Assembly (NCBI RefSeq): GCF_014203045.1
Contig: NZ_JACHIF010000008.1
Span: forward strand, 1 to 64,000
Direction: 5' to 3'
DNA length: 64,000 nt
Origin: Prosthecobacter dejongeii
GTDB lineage: Bacteria; Verrucomicrobiota; Verrucomicrobiia; Verrucomicrobiales; Verrucomicrobiaceae
The notes beneath the pieces were generated by a model. The model had not been told where the DNA came from. It searched no databases and worked only from the letters and a program-made list of their open reading frames with translations. How positions within the stretch are numbered: position 1 is the first letter of the stretch; each line of letters begins with the position of its first letter. This document shows, piece by piece, positions 34,651 through 43,338 of this stretch. The position numbers were made by a program, and so were the translations under genes.

Positions 34651-34962
34651 TTACTTTTTAGCCAGACTGAGGATTTGATAGTTCTTCGAATAAGTGCCCA
34701 GGGCTTCGGTGGCACTTTCTTTGGTGATGCTCTCATTGTGAGCTACCACGATGAGTTTCTGCGTGTCGGGCGTCTCGCCAGCTTTTACGTCCACACTGAC
34801 TACATCAGTCAGTTTCTGGCTCAGAGCGGCCGTGATATGGGCTTTGCAAGAAGCGCAGACGACGCCAGTGATCTGGCCTTCATAGGTGACGGCTTTGGGG
34901 GCATCTGCGGCGTTGATGGCCGCAGTCATGAGAAGAGAGAGTGCCAAAAAGATTTTTTTCAT
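34651..34962 (-). CDS. small exported heavy-metal-associated (HMA-like) protein
   Basis: 103 residues. Signal peptide MKKIFLALSLLMTAAINA, cleavage near AINA-ADA. The mature part has VTYEGQITGVVCASCKAHITAALSQKL, a CxxC motif placed as in HMA metallochaperone domains, then the expected beta strands (VVSVDVKAG, KLIVVAH). It probably binds a soft metal such as copper in the periplasm. ATG 34962 starts the signal peptide; the three extra codons upstream (to 34971) are unlikely. Downstream of the rhodanese gene on the same strand, but a terminator lies between them. Confidence 0.8.
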   Translation of the reverse strand: MKKIFLALSLLMTAAINAADAPKAVTYEGQITGVVCASCKAHITAALSQKLTDVVSVDVKAGETPDTQKLIVVAHNESITKESATEALGTYSKNYQILSLAKK

Positions 34963-34985
34963 GAGGGGCAAGAATAAGTAGGATA

Positions 34986-35024
34986 TAAAAACGCCGGGAT
35001 ACTGGTTTGTCCAGCACCCCGGCG
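34986..35024 (-). terminator. intrinsic terminator of the rhodanese gene
   Basis: On the minus strand CGCCGGG pairs with CCCGGCG, with an inner CTGG/CCAG stem, and the T run of the A-rich side at 34986-34991 follows. It ends the rhodanese transcript ahead of the HMA-like gene. Confidence 0.82.
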
Positions 35025-35041
35025 TGAATCAGGTCAAAGAA

Positions 35042-35419
35042 TTACTTCTCCAGGGTTTCGCCAGCCTTTTTCCAGCCAGAGATGCCGGCGGAAAGATGCT
35101 TGACGTTGGTGTAACCCAGGGCGGTGGCCTTCTTTGCAGCAGCTTTGTAGGCGTTGCAGCTAGGTCCGCCGCAATAAGCAACAACAAGGGCGTTTTTGTC
35201 AGAAGGAAGGACTTTTTCGAGTTCACCACCTTTGGCTTCGAAGTCCACTGCCGTAGGCACGCGGCCAGCGACGTAGGAGTCAGTGCCATTGACATCAATG
35301 ACGGTAACTTTCTTCTCCGCGATGGCGGTCTTCAGGTCGGAGATGCTGATGTCTGGATACTCAGCGGCCATGGCGGAGGCGGCGATGAGGGAGAGTGCAA
35401 GAGCGAGCAGTTTCTTCAT
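35042..35419 (-). CDS. exported single-domain rhodanese
   Basis: 125 residues. Signal peptide KKLLALALSLIAASAMAA. One rhodanese domain follows: ISDLKTAIAEKKVTVIDVNG, YVAGRVPTAVDF, and an active-site loop YCGGPSCNAYKAA with a Cys in the catalytic place. GYTNVKHLSAGISGWKKAG is the typical C-terminal motif. It may carry sulfane sulfur or act in redox chemistry in the periplasm. ATG 35419 starts the signal peptide. Followed by a terminator. Confidence 0.88.
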   Translation of the reverse strand: MKKLLALALSLIAASAMAAEYPDISISDLKTAIAEKKVTVIDVNGTDSYVAGRVPTAVDFEAKGGELEKVLPSDKNALVVAYCGGPSCNAYKAAAKKATALGYTNVKHLSAGISGWKKAGETLEK

Positions 35420-35585
35420 AGGATGTTCGTTGGTTAGGTTTATCGGTTTGGTCATTGCACGGTTTCCTTCACAGAAGGGCTGCCGTGCACAGCATTCAGA
35501 CGCAAGATCGGGAGATTTATTCCCAATCAGGGTGATTTGTTTTCATTACGAAGCGAAACGTTGAATCGTGCACGGAATCGTCAGC

Positions 35586-36833
35586 TTACCGCCACCAGGA
35601 GGGCAGCCCAGGGAGGGTTTCCTTCAGAATGAGGCGGATGGCGCGTTTTTCTTCCGGCGGAAGGTGCGCGTATGCGGGATTAGGATTTTGATCCCGCAAA
35701 CCCTCGGCCATTTTGAAATAGACTCGCTCTCGTAGAATGGAGGGCAGTTTTTGCCAAGAGTCGGTATAGAGCATGTAACTGCAGCGGTATTTAAAAATGC
35801 GGTTCTTCAGATCTAAATCCTTGAGAGATGGACCTGCGCTGACGGGCTTTTTGTTACGCTGAAATTCACGGATAAAGTCTGCATCCCCTTCGATGCCTTG
35901 TTGGGGCAGTTTGGCTTCATCCACAAAGAGAATATAACGGGCAAGTTCCTCCGCTAGCTCTTCCATCTCGGGTTTGGCTTTCATGGGGAGGCTACCGCGT
36001 CCATCGGCCAAGAGTTGGCGCATGACGTAGGCCGCATGGAAGATGCGGTTTTCAAAGCCCAGTTGGTGTTCATGCACGAGGTGAGGGAGGATATCGCTGG
36101 TGGACAGAAGGTGGAGACTGAGGTCAGACATCTGCCCTGGTTCAATGCGGGTTTTTTCAAAACCACGAGAGGCACTCGTTCGACCCATCATGTTGGCCAG
36201 GCTGTCTTTGAGATGATGCTGGCCCGTCAGGTGCCAGCCCCCAAAGCGCTTTTCCAAAGGGATCTGGTGCCCCTGCTCGTCGCGGCGGTAAGTCTCTAAA
36301 CTAGCGCCACTGAGCATGGGAAGGAGAGATTCGGCGATCAGCCCTGGAACACGCCGAGTCGCGTTGCCGGCATGGCAGTTGAAACATTTGTCCGACCGCA
36401 TCATGGGCGGTGGGCTGCCGCCCGGCCTGAGTTTCTCAAAGATGTAAAACATGGCCCCCATCTCTGGATCCATGGCGATGATTTCCACCTTCCCCCCGGG
36501 GACGAATCCCACGTAAGTATCTTCATTGAAATACAGCGCACGGGGGTTTCTTGGATTGATGATTTCACTTTGCAGAGAACTGGCGGAAAAGACTAGAAGC
36601 TGAGATGAAATGGGGATGTCTAGCGCTTTTAGGATGCTAGTCAGGAAGGTCTTGTCATCCGTTGTATCCAGCTTCACCTCCCCTTTTTCGATCTGTTTTT
36701 GCAACCGAGAGAAGCGGTCATCTGGCTGATGTTCCAGATATTTATGAGGGGCCTCACGAAACGCCACCTGTGTCTCCAATGCTAGCACGCTAGCGGCGAC
36801 ACAAAATAAAGAAAAGGTGACCAAGCGAACCAT
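35586..36833 (-). CDS. exported protein with one CxxCH motif
   Basis: 415 residues from ATG 36833 (two further ATGs lie just upstream). Signal peptide MVRLVTFSLFCVAASVLA. CFNCHAGN near residue 147 is a haem c attachment motif, placed in the middle of a larger helical protein (LDIPISSQLLVFSASSLQ, GWHLTGQHHLKDSL). The pattern ISSQLLVFSASSLQ and the CFNCH segment recur together in an uncharacterised family of PVC-type secreted proteins as far as I remember; I do not know a function. MFS transporter gene 111 bases upstream on the same strand. Confidence 0.78.
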   Translation of the reverse strand: MVRLVTFSLFCVAASVLALETQVAFREAPHKYLEHQPDDRFSRLQKQIEKGEVKLDTTDDKTFLTSILKALDIPISSQLLVFSASSLQSEIINPRNPRALYFNEDTYVGFVPGGKVEIIAMDPEMGAMFYIFEKLRPGGSPPPMMRSDKCFNCHAGNATRRVPGLIAESLLPMLSGASLETYRRDEQGHQIPLEKRFGGWHLTGQHHLKDSLANMMGRTSASRGFEKTRIEPGQMSDLSLHLLSTSDILPHLVHEHQLGFENRIFHAAYVMRQLLADGRGSLPMKAKPEMEELAEELARYILFVDEAKLPQQGIEGDADFIREFQRNKKPVSAGPSLKDLDLKNRIFKYRCSYMLYTDSWQKLPSILRERVYFKMAEGLRDQNPNPAYAHLPPEEKRAIRLILKETLPGLPSWWR

Positions 36834-36944
36834 CATGCAGCACATACGAAGGTTAAACGATGGAAATCGCTCTTTTTTGGTTTTGTTATTTCCGGGCTCG
36901 CAAAGAATCGTTTTTAGGGCGCGATCATAAATTTGGCGGTGGCT

Positions 36945-38144
36945 TTAAACCTTCGGCTTCGCCGTCTTGATGCCTCGATAAGCGAAGGCAAAGAAGAGGC
37001 AGACGGCGGCAGTGAGGGCTGTTTCGCCTAACCAGAAGCGGGGCCAGTCTGTGATGCCACTGTAGGTACAGGTAGCATACCACCAGCCACCGCCGAGGTA
37101 GCCGATGAGGTTCCCCACACCGCTCATGAGGAGATATAGCAAGGCCTGCGCCCGAACACGCCATTTGCGGTCAATACGCTCTTCTAAATAAATTTGGGTG
37201 GTGATGAAGTAGAGGGTGTAGGCAAGCCCGTGCAGGGTGGTGCCCACCATGATCCAATTTTGAGTGTCGAGCGCGTTGAGGGCATAGCGGAAGACGCAGA
37301 TGCCGATGCCACTGAGAAATACCCATTTGAGGCGAAACCGAGCGAGAACTCCCGCCAGCATGAGCATGGTGATGACCTCCGTCGTCTGGGCTAGCGAGAT
37401 GACTGCGGAGATGTTTTGAATGCCGAGATCCTTCAGATGCCGCGCAGTATAGGGGTAAAAGGCAGCGAGCGGGATGCTGTAAAGGGCGGCGGTGATGAAG
37501 ACGACGCGGTGATCGCGGTGCCGGAGGAGATCGAGTGCATCCAGGCCTAAGATCTGCCTAAAGCTGCGTTTTTCCTGAATGTCTGCTGGGTGAATGAGGG
37601 GGAGCATCCAGGAGAGGCCCATGACCACGAGCCAGAGCGCTGCTGCTGTGTATCCAGCGACGAGGGATTCATCGGCATGGAGCACCAGTGAGACCATCCA
37701 GCAGCCTGCCATCCAGCCAAAAGTGGCGCAGGCACGCAGGGGGCCGAACTGAACTTTGGGATTGTGAAGCTGGGATAAGACGATGCTGCCGGCGATGCTC
37801 CAGACGGGGGTGGCGACGAGCGCCTGGACCTGGGCGCAAAGGAGCACAAGAGAATCACTCCAGCCAAGTGAGAGAGAGGTGCAGGTCAGTGCTAGCGCCG
37901 CCCCCGTGGCCAGCGCCAGCCAGCGGAGCAGCAGGGTGGGAGACAGTTTCTGATCTGCCAGGGCCCCGACAAAAAGGGGAGAGATAAAGGCCGCGAGGGC
38001 CGTGGTGGCCAAGACCCAAGGAACAAGGTGACCGCGGCCATAAGCGGTATAAATATTCGCCAAGGGCACATTCCACATACCCATGGGCATGGCAGTGCAA
38101 AAGAAAAGGAGGGCGAGCTTGCTGCGGCTGGTGGAGGCGTCCAC
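36945..38144 (-). CDS. MFS transporter, nucleoside:H+ symporter-like
   Basis: About 399 residues with 12 membrane segments. The layout PMGMWNVPLANIY near the start, VWSIAGSIVLSQL, FGPLRACATFGWMAGCWMV and AQTTEVITMLMLAGVLARF resemble the nucleoside/H+ symporter (NupG/YegT) branch of the major facilitator superfamily, which imports nucleosides or other small solutes. The start is uncertain: GTG 38144 gives a normal N terminus; GTG 38219 and TTG 38195 are in frame upstream. It shares its upstream region with the divergent trxB gene. Probably co-transcribed with the CxxCH gene downstream. Confidence 0.82.
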   Translation of the reverse strand: MDASTSRSKLALLFFCTAMPMGMWNVPLANIYTAYGRGHLVPWVLATTALAAFISPLFVGALADQKLSPTLLLRWLALATGAALALTCTSLSLGWSDSLVLLCAQVQALVATPVWSIAGSIVLSQLHNPKVQFGPLRACATFGWMAGCWMVSLVLHADESLVAGYTAAALWLVVMGLSWMLPLIHPADIQEKRSFRQILGLDALDLLRHRDHRVVFITAALYSIPLAAFYPYTARHLKDLGIQNISAVISLAQTTEVITMLMLAGVLARFRLKWVFLSGIGICVFRYALNALDTQNWIMVGTTLHGLAYTLYFITTQIYLEERIDRKWRVRAQALLYLLMSGVGNLIGYLGGGWWYATCTYSGITDWPRFWLGETALTAAVCLFFAFAYRGIKTAKPKV

Positions 38145-38273
38145 GGAAAGATGGGGAAGGAATATGGGAATAGCGCAGGACTTCTTTCCCTCCAACTGGC
38201 AACCTCGGAAAAAGCACACCTTGCACCCATCTCTGGCCTCCCCATCATTCGTTACCTCTTTAATACCTCAATC

Positions 38274-39206
38274 ATGGAAAACGTCATCATCATCGGCACG
38301 GGCTGCGCAGGATTTACCGCAGCCATTTACACAGGACGCGCGAATCTGAACCCGCTGATCCTCTCAGGAAATCAGCCAGGTGGCCAGCTCACCACGACCA
38401 CAGAGGTGGAAAACTTCCCAGGTTTCCCCAATGGGATCATGGGGCCTGAATTGATGATGAACATGCAGTCGCAGGCAGAAAAATTCGGCGCGCGCATTGA
38501 GTACACTTTTGTCAACAGCGTCAAAAAAACTGAAGCTGGGCATTTCGAGGTTTTGAGTGATGATGGCACTGTTCGTGAGTCGCATACGGTGATCATTGCC
38601 ACGGGGGCGTCTCCGAAACATCTTGGGCTGCCCAATGAGAAGGGCCTCATCGGCCATGGCCTGACAAGCTGCGCCACCTGTGACGGGGCCTTTTACCGGA
38701 ACGTGCCTGTGTGTGTGATCGGTGGTGGTGATAGTGCCTGTGAAGAAGCGGGCTTTTTGACTAAATTCGCCAGCAAGGTGTATCTGATCCATCGTCGTGA
38801 TAGCCTACGCGCTTCAAAAATTATGGCAGATCGTGCCCTGGCAAACCCAAAGATCGAACCCGTGTGGAACAGCACGGTGTGTGAATACTTAACGGACGAA
38901 AAAGGCGAGATGCGGGCGGTGATGCTGGAAAACCTGGTGACGGGTGAGAAAAGTGAGTTGGAGCTCAAGTGTGTCTTTGTAGCGATCGGTCATGTGCCAA
39001 ATGCAGGTTTTCTGGGAGATTTGGTGGATACCGACGAAGGGGGCTACATTCTGCAAACGCAGGGCACCCGTACGAAGACGGAAGGTCTTTTTGCGGCGGG
39101 AGACGTGGCGGACCACGTTTATCGCCAGGCTATCACCGCCGCAGGGCAGGGGTGTGCGGCTGCGCTGGAGGCTGAGCGTTACCTCGCAGACCACGGCGTG
39201 CACTGA
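38274..39206 (+). CDS. trxB: thioredoxin reductase
   Basis: 310-residue NADPH-dependent flavoprotein that reduces thioredoxin. FAD-binding Rossmann motif GTGCAGFTAA near the N terminus, GGQLTTTTEVENFPGF, redox-active CATC (Cys133/Cys136), NADPH motif VIGGGDSACEEAGFL followed by HRRDSLRASKIMADRAL, and the C-terminal FAD motif GLFAAGDVADHVYRQAITAAGQGCAAA. The FAD motif has Cys where most have Pro, the only oddity. ATG 38274 is the family start; the open frame extends back to 38028 through the neighbouring gene's antisense. Own terminator follows. Confidence 0.96.
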   Translation: MENVIIIGTGCAGFTAAIYTGRANLNPLILSGNQPGGQLTTTTEVENFPGFPNGIMGPELMMNMQSQAEKFGARIEYTFVNSVKKTEAGHFEVLSDDGTVRESHTVIIATGASPKHLGLPNEKGLIGHGLTSCATCDGAFYRNVPVCVIGGGDSACEEAGFLTKFASKVYLIHRRDSLRASKIMADRALANPKIEPVWNSTVCEYLTDEKGEMRAVMLENLVTGEKSELELKCVFVAIGHVPNAGFLGDLVDTDEGGYILQTQGTRTKTEGLFAAGDVADHVYRQAITAAGQGCAAALEAERYLADHGVH

Positions 39207-39236
39207 AGCTTCTGTGAGCTTTTAACCATCAATAAA

Positions 39237-39264
39237 AAAGCCCCGCTGTCACCAGCGGGGCTTT
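39237..39264 (+). terminator. intrinsic terminator after trxB
   Basis: AAAGCCCCGCTG pairs with CAGCGGGGCTTT over TCAC, followed by CTTC. Flanking A run makes it usable from the minus strand for the converging hydroxylase gene. Confidence 0.9.
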
Positions 39265-39301
39265 CTTCTATTTCTTCTAAATGGGAAGAATTACAGACCC
39301 G

Positions 39302-39877
39302 TTACGCTTTGGGCTGCACATCTGGAACCGATGGTCCCATGGCCTGGGCGAAGCGAGTTTTGGCGCGTAGCATGAGAGTTCCCAGGCAAAGGTCAGCCAA
39401 AGGGAGCACCACATTGAAGTTCTTGTGCATGTAGCGATGATGGAGCAAGTGGTGGCCATTCAGACGGCGAAAGAGCCAAGACTGTTCCAGGCGGCGTGAC
39501 TTCGGCAAATGCATGCACCAGTGAATGCGCTCGTAGAGGACATAATAACTGGTCATGCCGATGGCGGAGCCCGTCACCAGCCCCCATTGGCCTAGCATCC
39601 ATGAGACCGCTGCAAATGGGATGGAACTGAGCAGGATTAAAACTGGGCCGTTCCACCATGCCATGGGAATGGTTTCCTTATCATGATCATGAATCAGGTG
39701 ATAAGTGTGGTCAGCTTTGAAAACTTGATGGTGCACCACCGCATGGGCACGAAAGGCATATTGAAAACCACCCAGCGGGCGGTGCATGAGAAACTTATGA
39801 ACAGACCATTCGAAGAATGAACCGTAAACGACGGCGAGAGCGAAGCCAATGAGGGACCAGATCCAGAAGAAATCCAT
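39302..39877 (-). CDS. fatty acid hydroxylase/sterol desaturase-like membrane enzyme
   Basis: 191 residues with about four membrane segments. The His clusters of the non-haem di-iron hydroxylase superfamily are present: EWSVHKFLMHRP, AHAVVHHQ, HLIHDHD, and GHHLLHHRYMH, together with ERIHWCMHL. These bind the di-iron centre. Members hydroxylate or desaturate lipids, sterols or carotenoids; the substrate is not known here. Converges on trxB with a shared terminator. The upstream intergenic region holds an inverted repeat at 39956-39973. Confidence 0.85.
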   Translation of the reverse strand: MDFFWIWSLIGFALAVVYGSFFEWSVHKFLMHRPLGGFQYAFRAHAVVHHQVFKADHTYHLIHDHDKETIPMAWWNGPVLILLSSIPFAAVSWMLGQWGLVTGSAIGMTSYYVLYERIHWCMHLPKSRRLEQSWLFRRLNGHHLLHHRYMHKNFNVVLPLADLCLGTLMLRAKTRFAQAMGPSVPDVQPKA

Positions 39878-39955
39878 ACAAGGTTGTGAAAGCGCGGGTT
39901 TTCGTGGAGAAAGTGTTGATAGTCAAACAGGAATTACAGGAGTCGGGCTGTCAGT

Positions 39956-39973
39956 CGTGCCAAACTTGGCACG
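39956..39973. repeat. inverted repeat, operator-like
   Basis: CGTGCCAA and TTGGCACG face each other across two bases (AC). It lies 79 bases upstream of the hydroxylase start (minus strand) within the 325-base gap 39878-40202, which otherwise shows no gene. Confidence 0.6.
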
Positions 39974-40202
39974 GAACGCACAAGACATCCTGACTCTAGG
40001 CATGAGTAAGTCCGCTTGTGAGCCCTTTTGTTGAGTTAAAGATGGGATTCTCTGAGCTTCGAATGTTGTTTTCTGGATTGCATTCTGCCTGGAATTGGTA
40101 TTGACACCTGGGCGGACTGTGAAATAAGCCTTCGCGACTTCCCGCCTCCGCCATCCAGAATTTCATTCAGACTCAAGAGTTTGCTGCGAGTTCATCCACG
40201 TC

Positions 40203-41624
40203 ATGCTATTTAACTCGCTTACCTTTGCCGTCTTTTTTATTCTGGTTCTAGGGTTTTTGCCTCGACAGAATACAGCGAGGGCAAATGCTTTTTTGCTGAT
40301 AGCGAGCACGATTTTTTATGCGGCTTGGGATTGGCGTTTTCTGCCGCTACTCCTTTTTTCTGCGGTCTTTAACTATGAATGCGGTCGCCGCATTGAGGCG
40401 GCTGAAGGGACTGCACGCAAATCGTGGATGGCTTTTAACGTCACCTGCAATTTGTTGATCCTATTTTTCTTCAAATATTACCTCTTTTTCACGACCTCAC
40501 TTCAACACGTACTGGGGCATTGGGGGATAAATTTGACCCTCCCGGCTTTGACTCTGGTCTTGCCCCTGGCTATTTCATTTTACACTTTTCATTGTCTTTC
40601 CTACACGCTGGATATCTATCGGCGAGAGTTGAAATCGGCCCGCAGTTTGAGTGATTTCAGTCTCTATTTGCTGCTTTTTCCCCACCAGATTGCAGGGCCT
40701 ATCGTTCGGGCTTCCAAGCTCATCCCTCAGATCACAGAGCCGCGTAAAGTCACTGCGGAGGACTGGCAAAGCGGGCTGTTTTTGATCTTTTGGGGGCTGT
40801 TTAAGAAGATGGTGGTGGCAGATAACTTGGCTCCCAAGGCCGATCGTGTCTTTGCCCTTGCGGAGGCGTCGGCTGGCGAGGTGATGGTAGCCGTGGTGGC
40901 ATTCTGTTTTCAGATCTATGCGGATTTTTCTGGCTACACAGACATCGCGCGTGGCACGGCGCGTTTGTTAGGCTTTCACTTTGACCTAAATTTTAAATTT
41001 CCTTATTGGGCGACTGACCCGCAGGACTTTTGGCGACGGTGGCATATCTCGCTTTCACAGTGGTTGCGGGATTATCTATACGTTTCTCTGGGTGGAAATC
41101 GCGGTGGCCGCTGGGCTACATATCGGAATTTGATGCTGACGATGATCATCGGCGGCTTGTGGCATGGAGCGGCGTGGAATTTCGTTTTGTGGGGCGCGTA
41201 CCACGGGCTGCTTTTATGCTTGCATCGCTTTTACCAAAAACACATTCAGTCTGCATACCCGGTTTTGGAGAACTGGCATCGATCCCTGCTCGGGCATGGT
41301 GTGGCGATGGCTATCATGTTTGTTTTCACACTTTACGGCTGGTTGTTATTCCGCGCCACTTCGCTGGATCAGGTGGTGGCTTTCACTTCCAGCTTTCTGG
41401 GGATAGATGGCTGGGCTGCCATGCCGATCTTTAGAGGCTTGGCGTCTCAGTCTATTTATATTTTGCCGATGCTGGGCATGGAGTTTTGGATGCTGCGCCG
41501 TCAGCAGTCAGAACTGGTCTTTCAGTCTTCCTGGGCCAATGGCCTGCTTTATTTCTTACTCGTGGCAGCCACAACGATCCTTGGTGCCTATGGCTCAGAT
41601 CAATTCATCTACTTCAATTTTTAA
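40203..41624 (+). CDS. MBOAT O-acyltransferase, AlgI-like
   Basis: 473 residues with about ten membrane segments. MLFNSLTFAVFF is the AlgI-type start. DFWRRWHISLSQWLRDYLYVSLGGNRGG and the catalytic motif GGLWHGAAWNF (His321) are the MBOAT signatures. These proteins move acyl (usually acetyl) groups across the membrane to exported polysaccharide. The downstream gene overlaps its 3' end by 35 bases and encodes an exported SGNH-like protein, the usual partner that transfers the group. Ten kilobases around carry no polysaccharide polymerase, so the polymer is unknown. Confidence 0.95.
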   Translation: MLFNSLTFAVFFILVLGFLPRQNTARANAFLLIASTIFYAAWDWRFLPLLLFSAVFNYECGRRIEAAEGTARKSWMAFNVTCNLLILFFFKYYLFFTTSLQHVLGHWGINLTLPALTLVLPLAISFYTFHCLSYTLDIYRRELKSARSLSDFSLYLLLFPHQIAGPIVRASKLIPQITEPRKVTAEDWQSGLFLIFWGLFKKMVVADNLAPKADRVFALAEASAGEVMVAVVAFCFQIYADFSGYTDIARGTARLLGFHFDLNFKFPYWATDPQDFWRRWHISLSQWLRDYLYVSLGGNRGGRWATYRNLMLTMIIGGLWHGAAWNFVLWGAYHGLLLCLHRFYQKHIQSAYPVLENWHRSLLGHGVAMAIMFVFTLYGWLLFRATSLDQVVAFTSSFLGIDGWAAMPIFRGLASQSIYILPMLGMEFWMLRRQQSELVFQSSWANGLLYFLLVAATTILGAYGSDQFIYFNF

Positions 41625-42627
41625 GTCTGCCTGGAGGCGTGTGTGGGGCAGCCTGAGTGTGCTGACCTGTATGCTTCTTTTGGTTGAGGGCGGGCTGCGT
41701 CTGCTGCCGGAACCCTTTCCTTCACGAACCATTCAGGAATTGATTCCCGAAATGATGACGCTTCCGACACCTGTCGTCCAGGTGTATGGAGAGTCTGTGA
41801 CTTATGGGGCCATCAATGACTGGGTGGTGGCTGAGGCTGTAGGAATGAGCCTGACGGAACTGCGCAATGATGCCGTCCCATCGACGTGTGCTTTTTTTGC
41901 TTATCCTCTTCTGAAGCGCCAGATCCAGAAAGGCATCATCCCGAAGGTGATTGTTTTGGGCTATGTCTCGCGGTCTTACTGCGTGTCTATGGTGCCAAAG
42001 TTCGTTTCGCATGTGGCGACTCTGGGAGATATGGCCGAAACAGCCTTCATTTTGCGGCCTCCCTTAGATCCCTTTTTACAGGGTGCTTTGGGACGAGTGT
42101 CGTTTGCGTACCGTTACCGTGCTGAGTATAACGATCTTTTGCGCGAACGTTTCTCTGGGGAGGGGTTAACGACTTTTACCCAGCCTACCACGAGTCTTTT
42201 GGAGCGGCAGCGTAGCTTACCCAGAGCATTGTCGGAAGCCGGGGCTGATCAACATTCGAGTCAGGCGGAGGCCATGGTTCGCTTTTTTGATATTGCCTTT
42301 GCTCCTCCCGCTGAATTGGAGAGATCGTTGGATCTTTTTCTGGCGCTAGCCCGTGAGCACGGCATCCGCGTGCTGCTCGTTTCAATGCCGAAGCCTGCGA
42401 GTATGAAAGCCTCTCACGAAGTGAGCGGTTTTGATCACGCTTATGACAGATTTATGGACCGCATGACCCAGCATGATCATGTCTCTTGGCTCGTCCGCGA
42501 GCAGGCGTCCTTACCCGCTTCTGATTTTATGGATGGCGTGCATCTGACACGGGCAGCAGGCTTTCGTTTTAGCCTGGATTTGGGGCAAAAGCTGAAAACA
42601 TATCTGGAGATGCATCCTCTGGAGTGA
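41590..42627 (+). CDS. membrane-anchored SGNH/AlgX-like acetyltransferase partner
   Basis: 345 residues. ATG 41590 (MAQINSS) starts inside the MBOAT gene in another frame, overlapping it by 35 bases. An N-terminal membrane helix (VWGSLSVLTCMLLLVEGGLRLL) anchors it outward. YGESVTYGAIND has the first-block Ser of SGNH hydrolases, and DFMDGVHLTRAAG near the C terminus supplies the Asp and His of the last block. These are features of AlgJ/AlgX/DltD-like proteins working with MBOAT partners. The open frame upstream of 41590 is antisense-of-frame to the MBOAT gene and not used. Terminator follows. Confidence 0.85.
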   Translation: MAQINSSTSIFKSAWRRVWGSLSVLTCMLLLVEGGLRLLPEPFPSRTIQELIPEMMTLPTPVVQVYGESVTYGAINDWVVAEAVGMSLTELRNDAVPSTCAFFAYPLLKRQIQKGIIPKVIVLGYVSRSYCVSMVPKFVSHVATLGDMAETAFILRPPLDPFLQGALGRVSFAYRYRAEYNDLLRERFSGEGLTTFTQPTTSLLERQRSLPRALSEAGADQHSSQAEAMVRFFDIAFAPPAELERSLDLFLALAREHGIRVLLVSMPKPASMKASHEVSGFDHAYDRFMDRMTQHDHVSWLVREQASLPASDFMDGVHLTRAAGFRFSLDLGQKLKTYLEMHPLE

Positions 42628-42659
42628 GTTATCTGACACTGCCTTCGCCAAACACAAAA

Positions 42660-42688
42660 AACCCGTCAGGAAAGATTCCTGACGGGTT
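42660..42688 (+). terminator. intrinsic terminator between convergent genes
   Basis: ACCCGTCAGGAA pairs perfectly with TTCCTGACGGGT over AGA or a slightly larger loop, with A-rich left and weak T-rich right flanks. Serves the SGNH gene and, on the minus strand, the RRM gene. Confidence 0.85.
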
Positions 42689-42714
42689 CGAAAAAGGTTT
42701 AAAGCCAAATTTTA

Positions 42715-43338
42715 CTATCCTTCATCATGATCACGGCCTTCGCCTGATCCGATGGGCTTGGCACCGCTAAGCTGGAGGGCACGATTCATGAAATCTTTGC
42801 CTCCGAGTTCCTGCACGGCACGGCGGGCTTCATCCACGCTGCCCATGGTCACAAAGGCAAAGCCTTTGGAACGCTGAGTGCGGTTGTTCACCACGACTTC
42901 GCAGTTACGAACGCTGCCCAGGCCGCTGAAGAGCTCGAACAGGTCGCTCTCGGTCGCATCATAAGACAGGTTGCCGACGTAAAGACGCTCGGTGTTGATA
43001 TCGGCCGGACTGACGGAGGCAGGCTCACGGCGAGGTTTCGGCTCGCGTGGTGGGCGGCTGTCGCGGTCGCGGTTTTCGCGGTGGCCGGAAGATTCTGAGC
43101 GCGGGCTGTTATTGCTGCTGCTCCGTGGCTGCGGGGTGGCGGCACGGGGAAGAGACTTGGTTTTACCGAGCAGGCCAAAGGAGATGGCGCTGAGGAATTT
43201 CTGGAGGCCGGTGGGTTCCTGGTGGCCAGCACGCGGGGTGCTGCCTGGGCGTGGGCCCTGGCTGCTAGAGCCTGGGCGATTGCGGCCGCCCCGGTTGCGG
43301 CGGCGGCGGTTGTTTCCTTGAGTAGTCGTGTCTGACAT
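42715..43338 (-). CDS. RRM-type RNA-binding protein with disordered Arg/Ser-rich N region
   Basis: 207 residues from ATG 43338 (MSDTTTQGNN). Residues 1-120 are low complexity with clusters of Arg, Gly, Ser and Pro (NNRRRRNRGGRNRPGSSSQ; REPKPRREP). The C-terminal RNA-recognition motif has RNP2 LYVGNLSYDATESDLFELF and RNP1 KGFAFVTM, spaced as usual. Single-RRM proteins of this kind occur in bacteria (for example cyanobacterial Rbp) and are often cold-induced; here the RGG-like N region adds RNA contacts or phase behaviour. An extra in-frame stretch upstream to 43383 is not preferred. The upstream 460 bases hold no gene that I can support. Confidence 0.9.
   Translation of the reverse strand: MSDTTTQGNNRRRRNRGGRNRPGSSSQGPRPGSTPRAGHQEPTGLQKFLSAISFGLLGKTKSLPRAATPQPRSSSNNSPRSESSGHRENRDRDSRPPREPKPRREPASVSPADINTERLYVGNLSYDATESDLFELFSGLGSVRNCEVVVNNRTQRSKGFAFVTMGSVDEARRAVQELGGKDFMNRALQLSGAKPIGSGEGRDHDEG

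Noticed and set aside
39950..39990. Sigma-54 promoter (TTGGCACG) near 39967
   Set aside because: The GC of the -12 element is missing at the required spacing on both strands. The same holds at 61164 and 18441.
41407..41589. Upstream in-frame extension of the SGNH gene inside the MBOAT gene
   Set aside because: Cys/Trp/Ser-rich out-of-frame reading of the MBOAT gene; ATG 41590 followed by a membrane helix is the better start.
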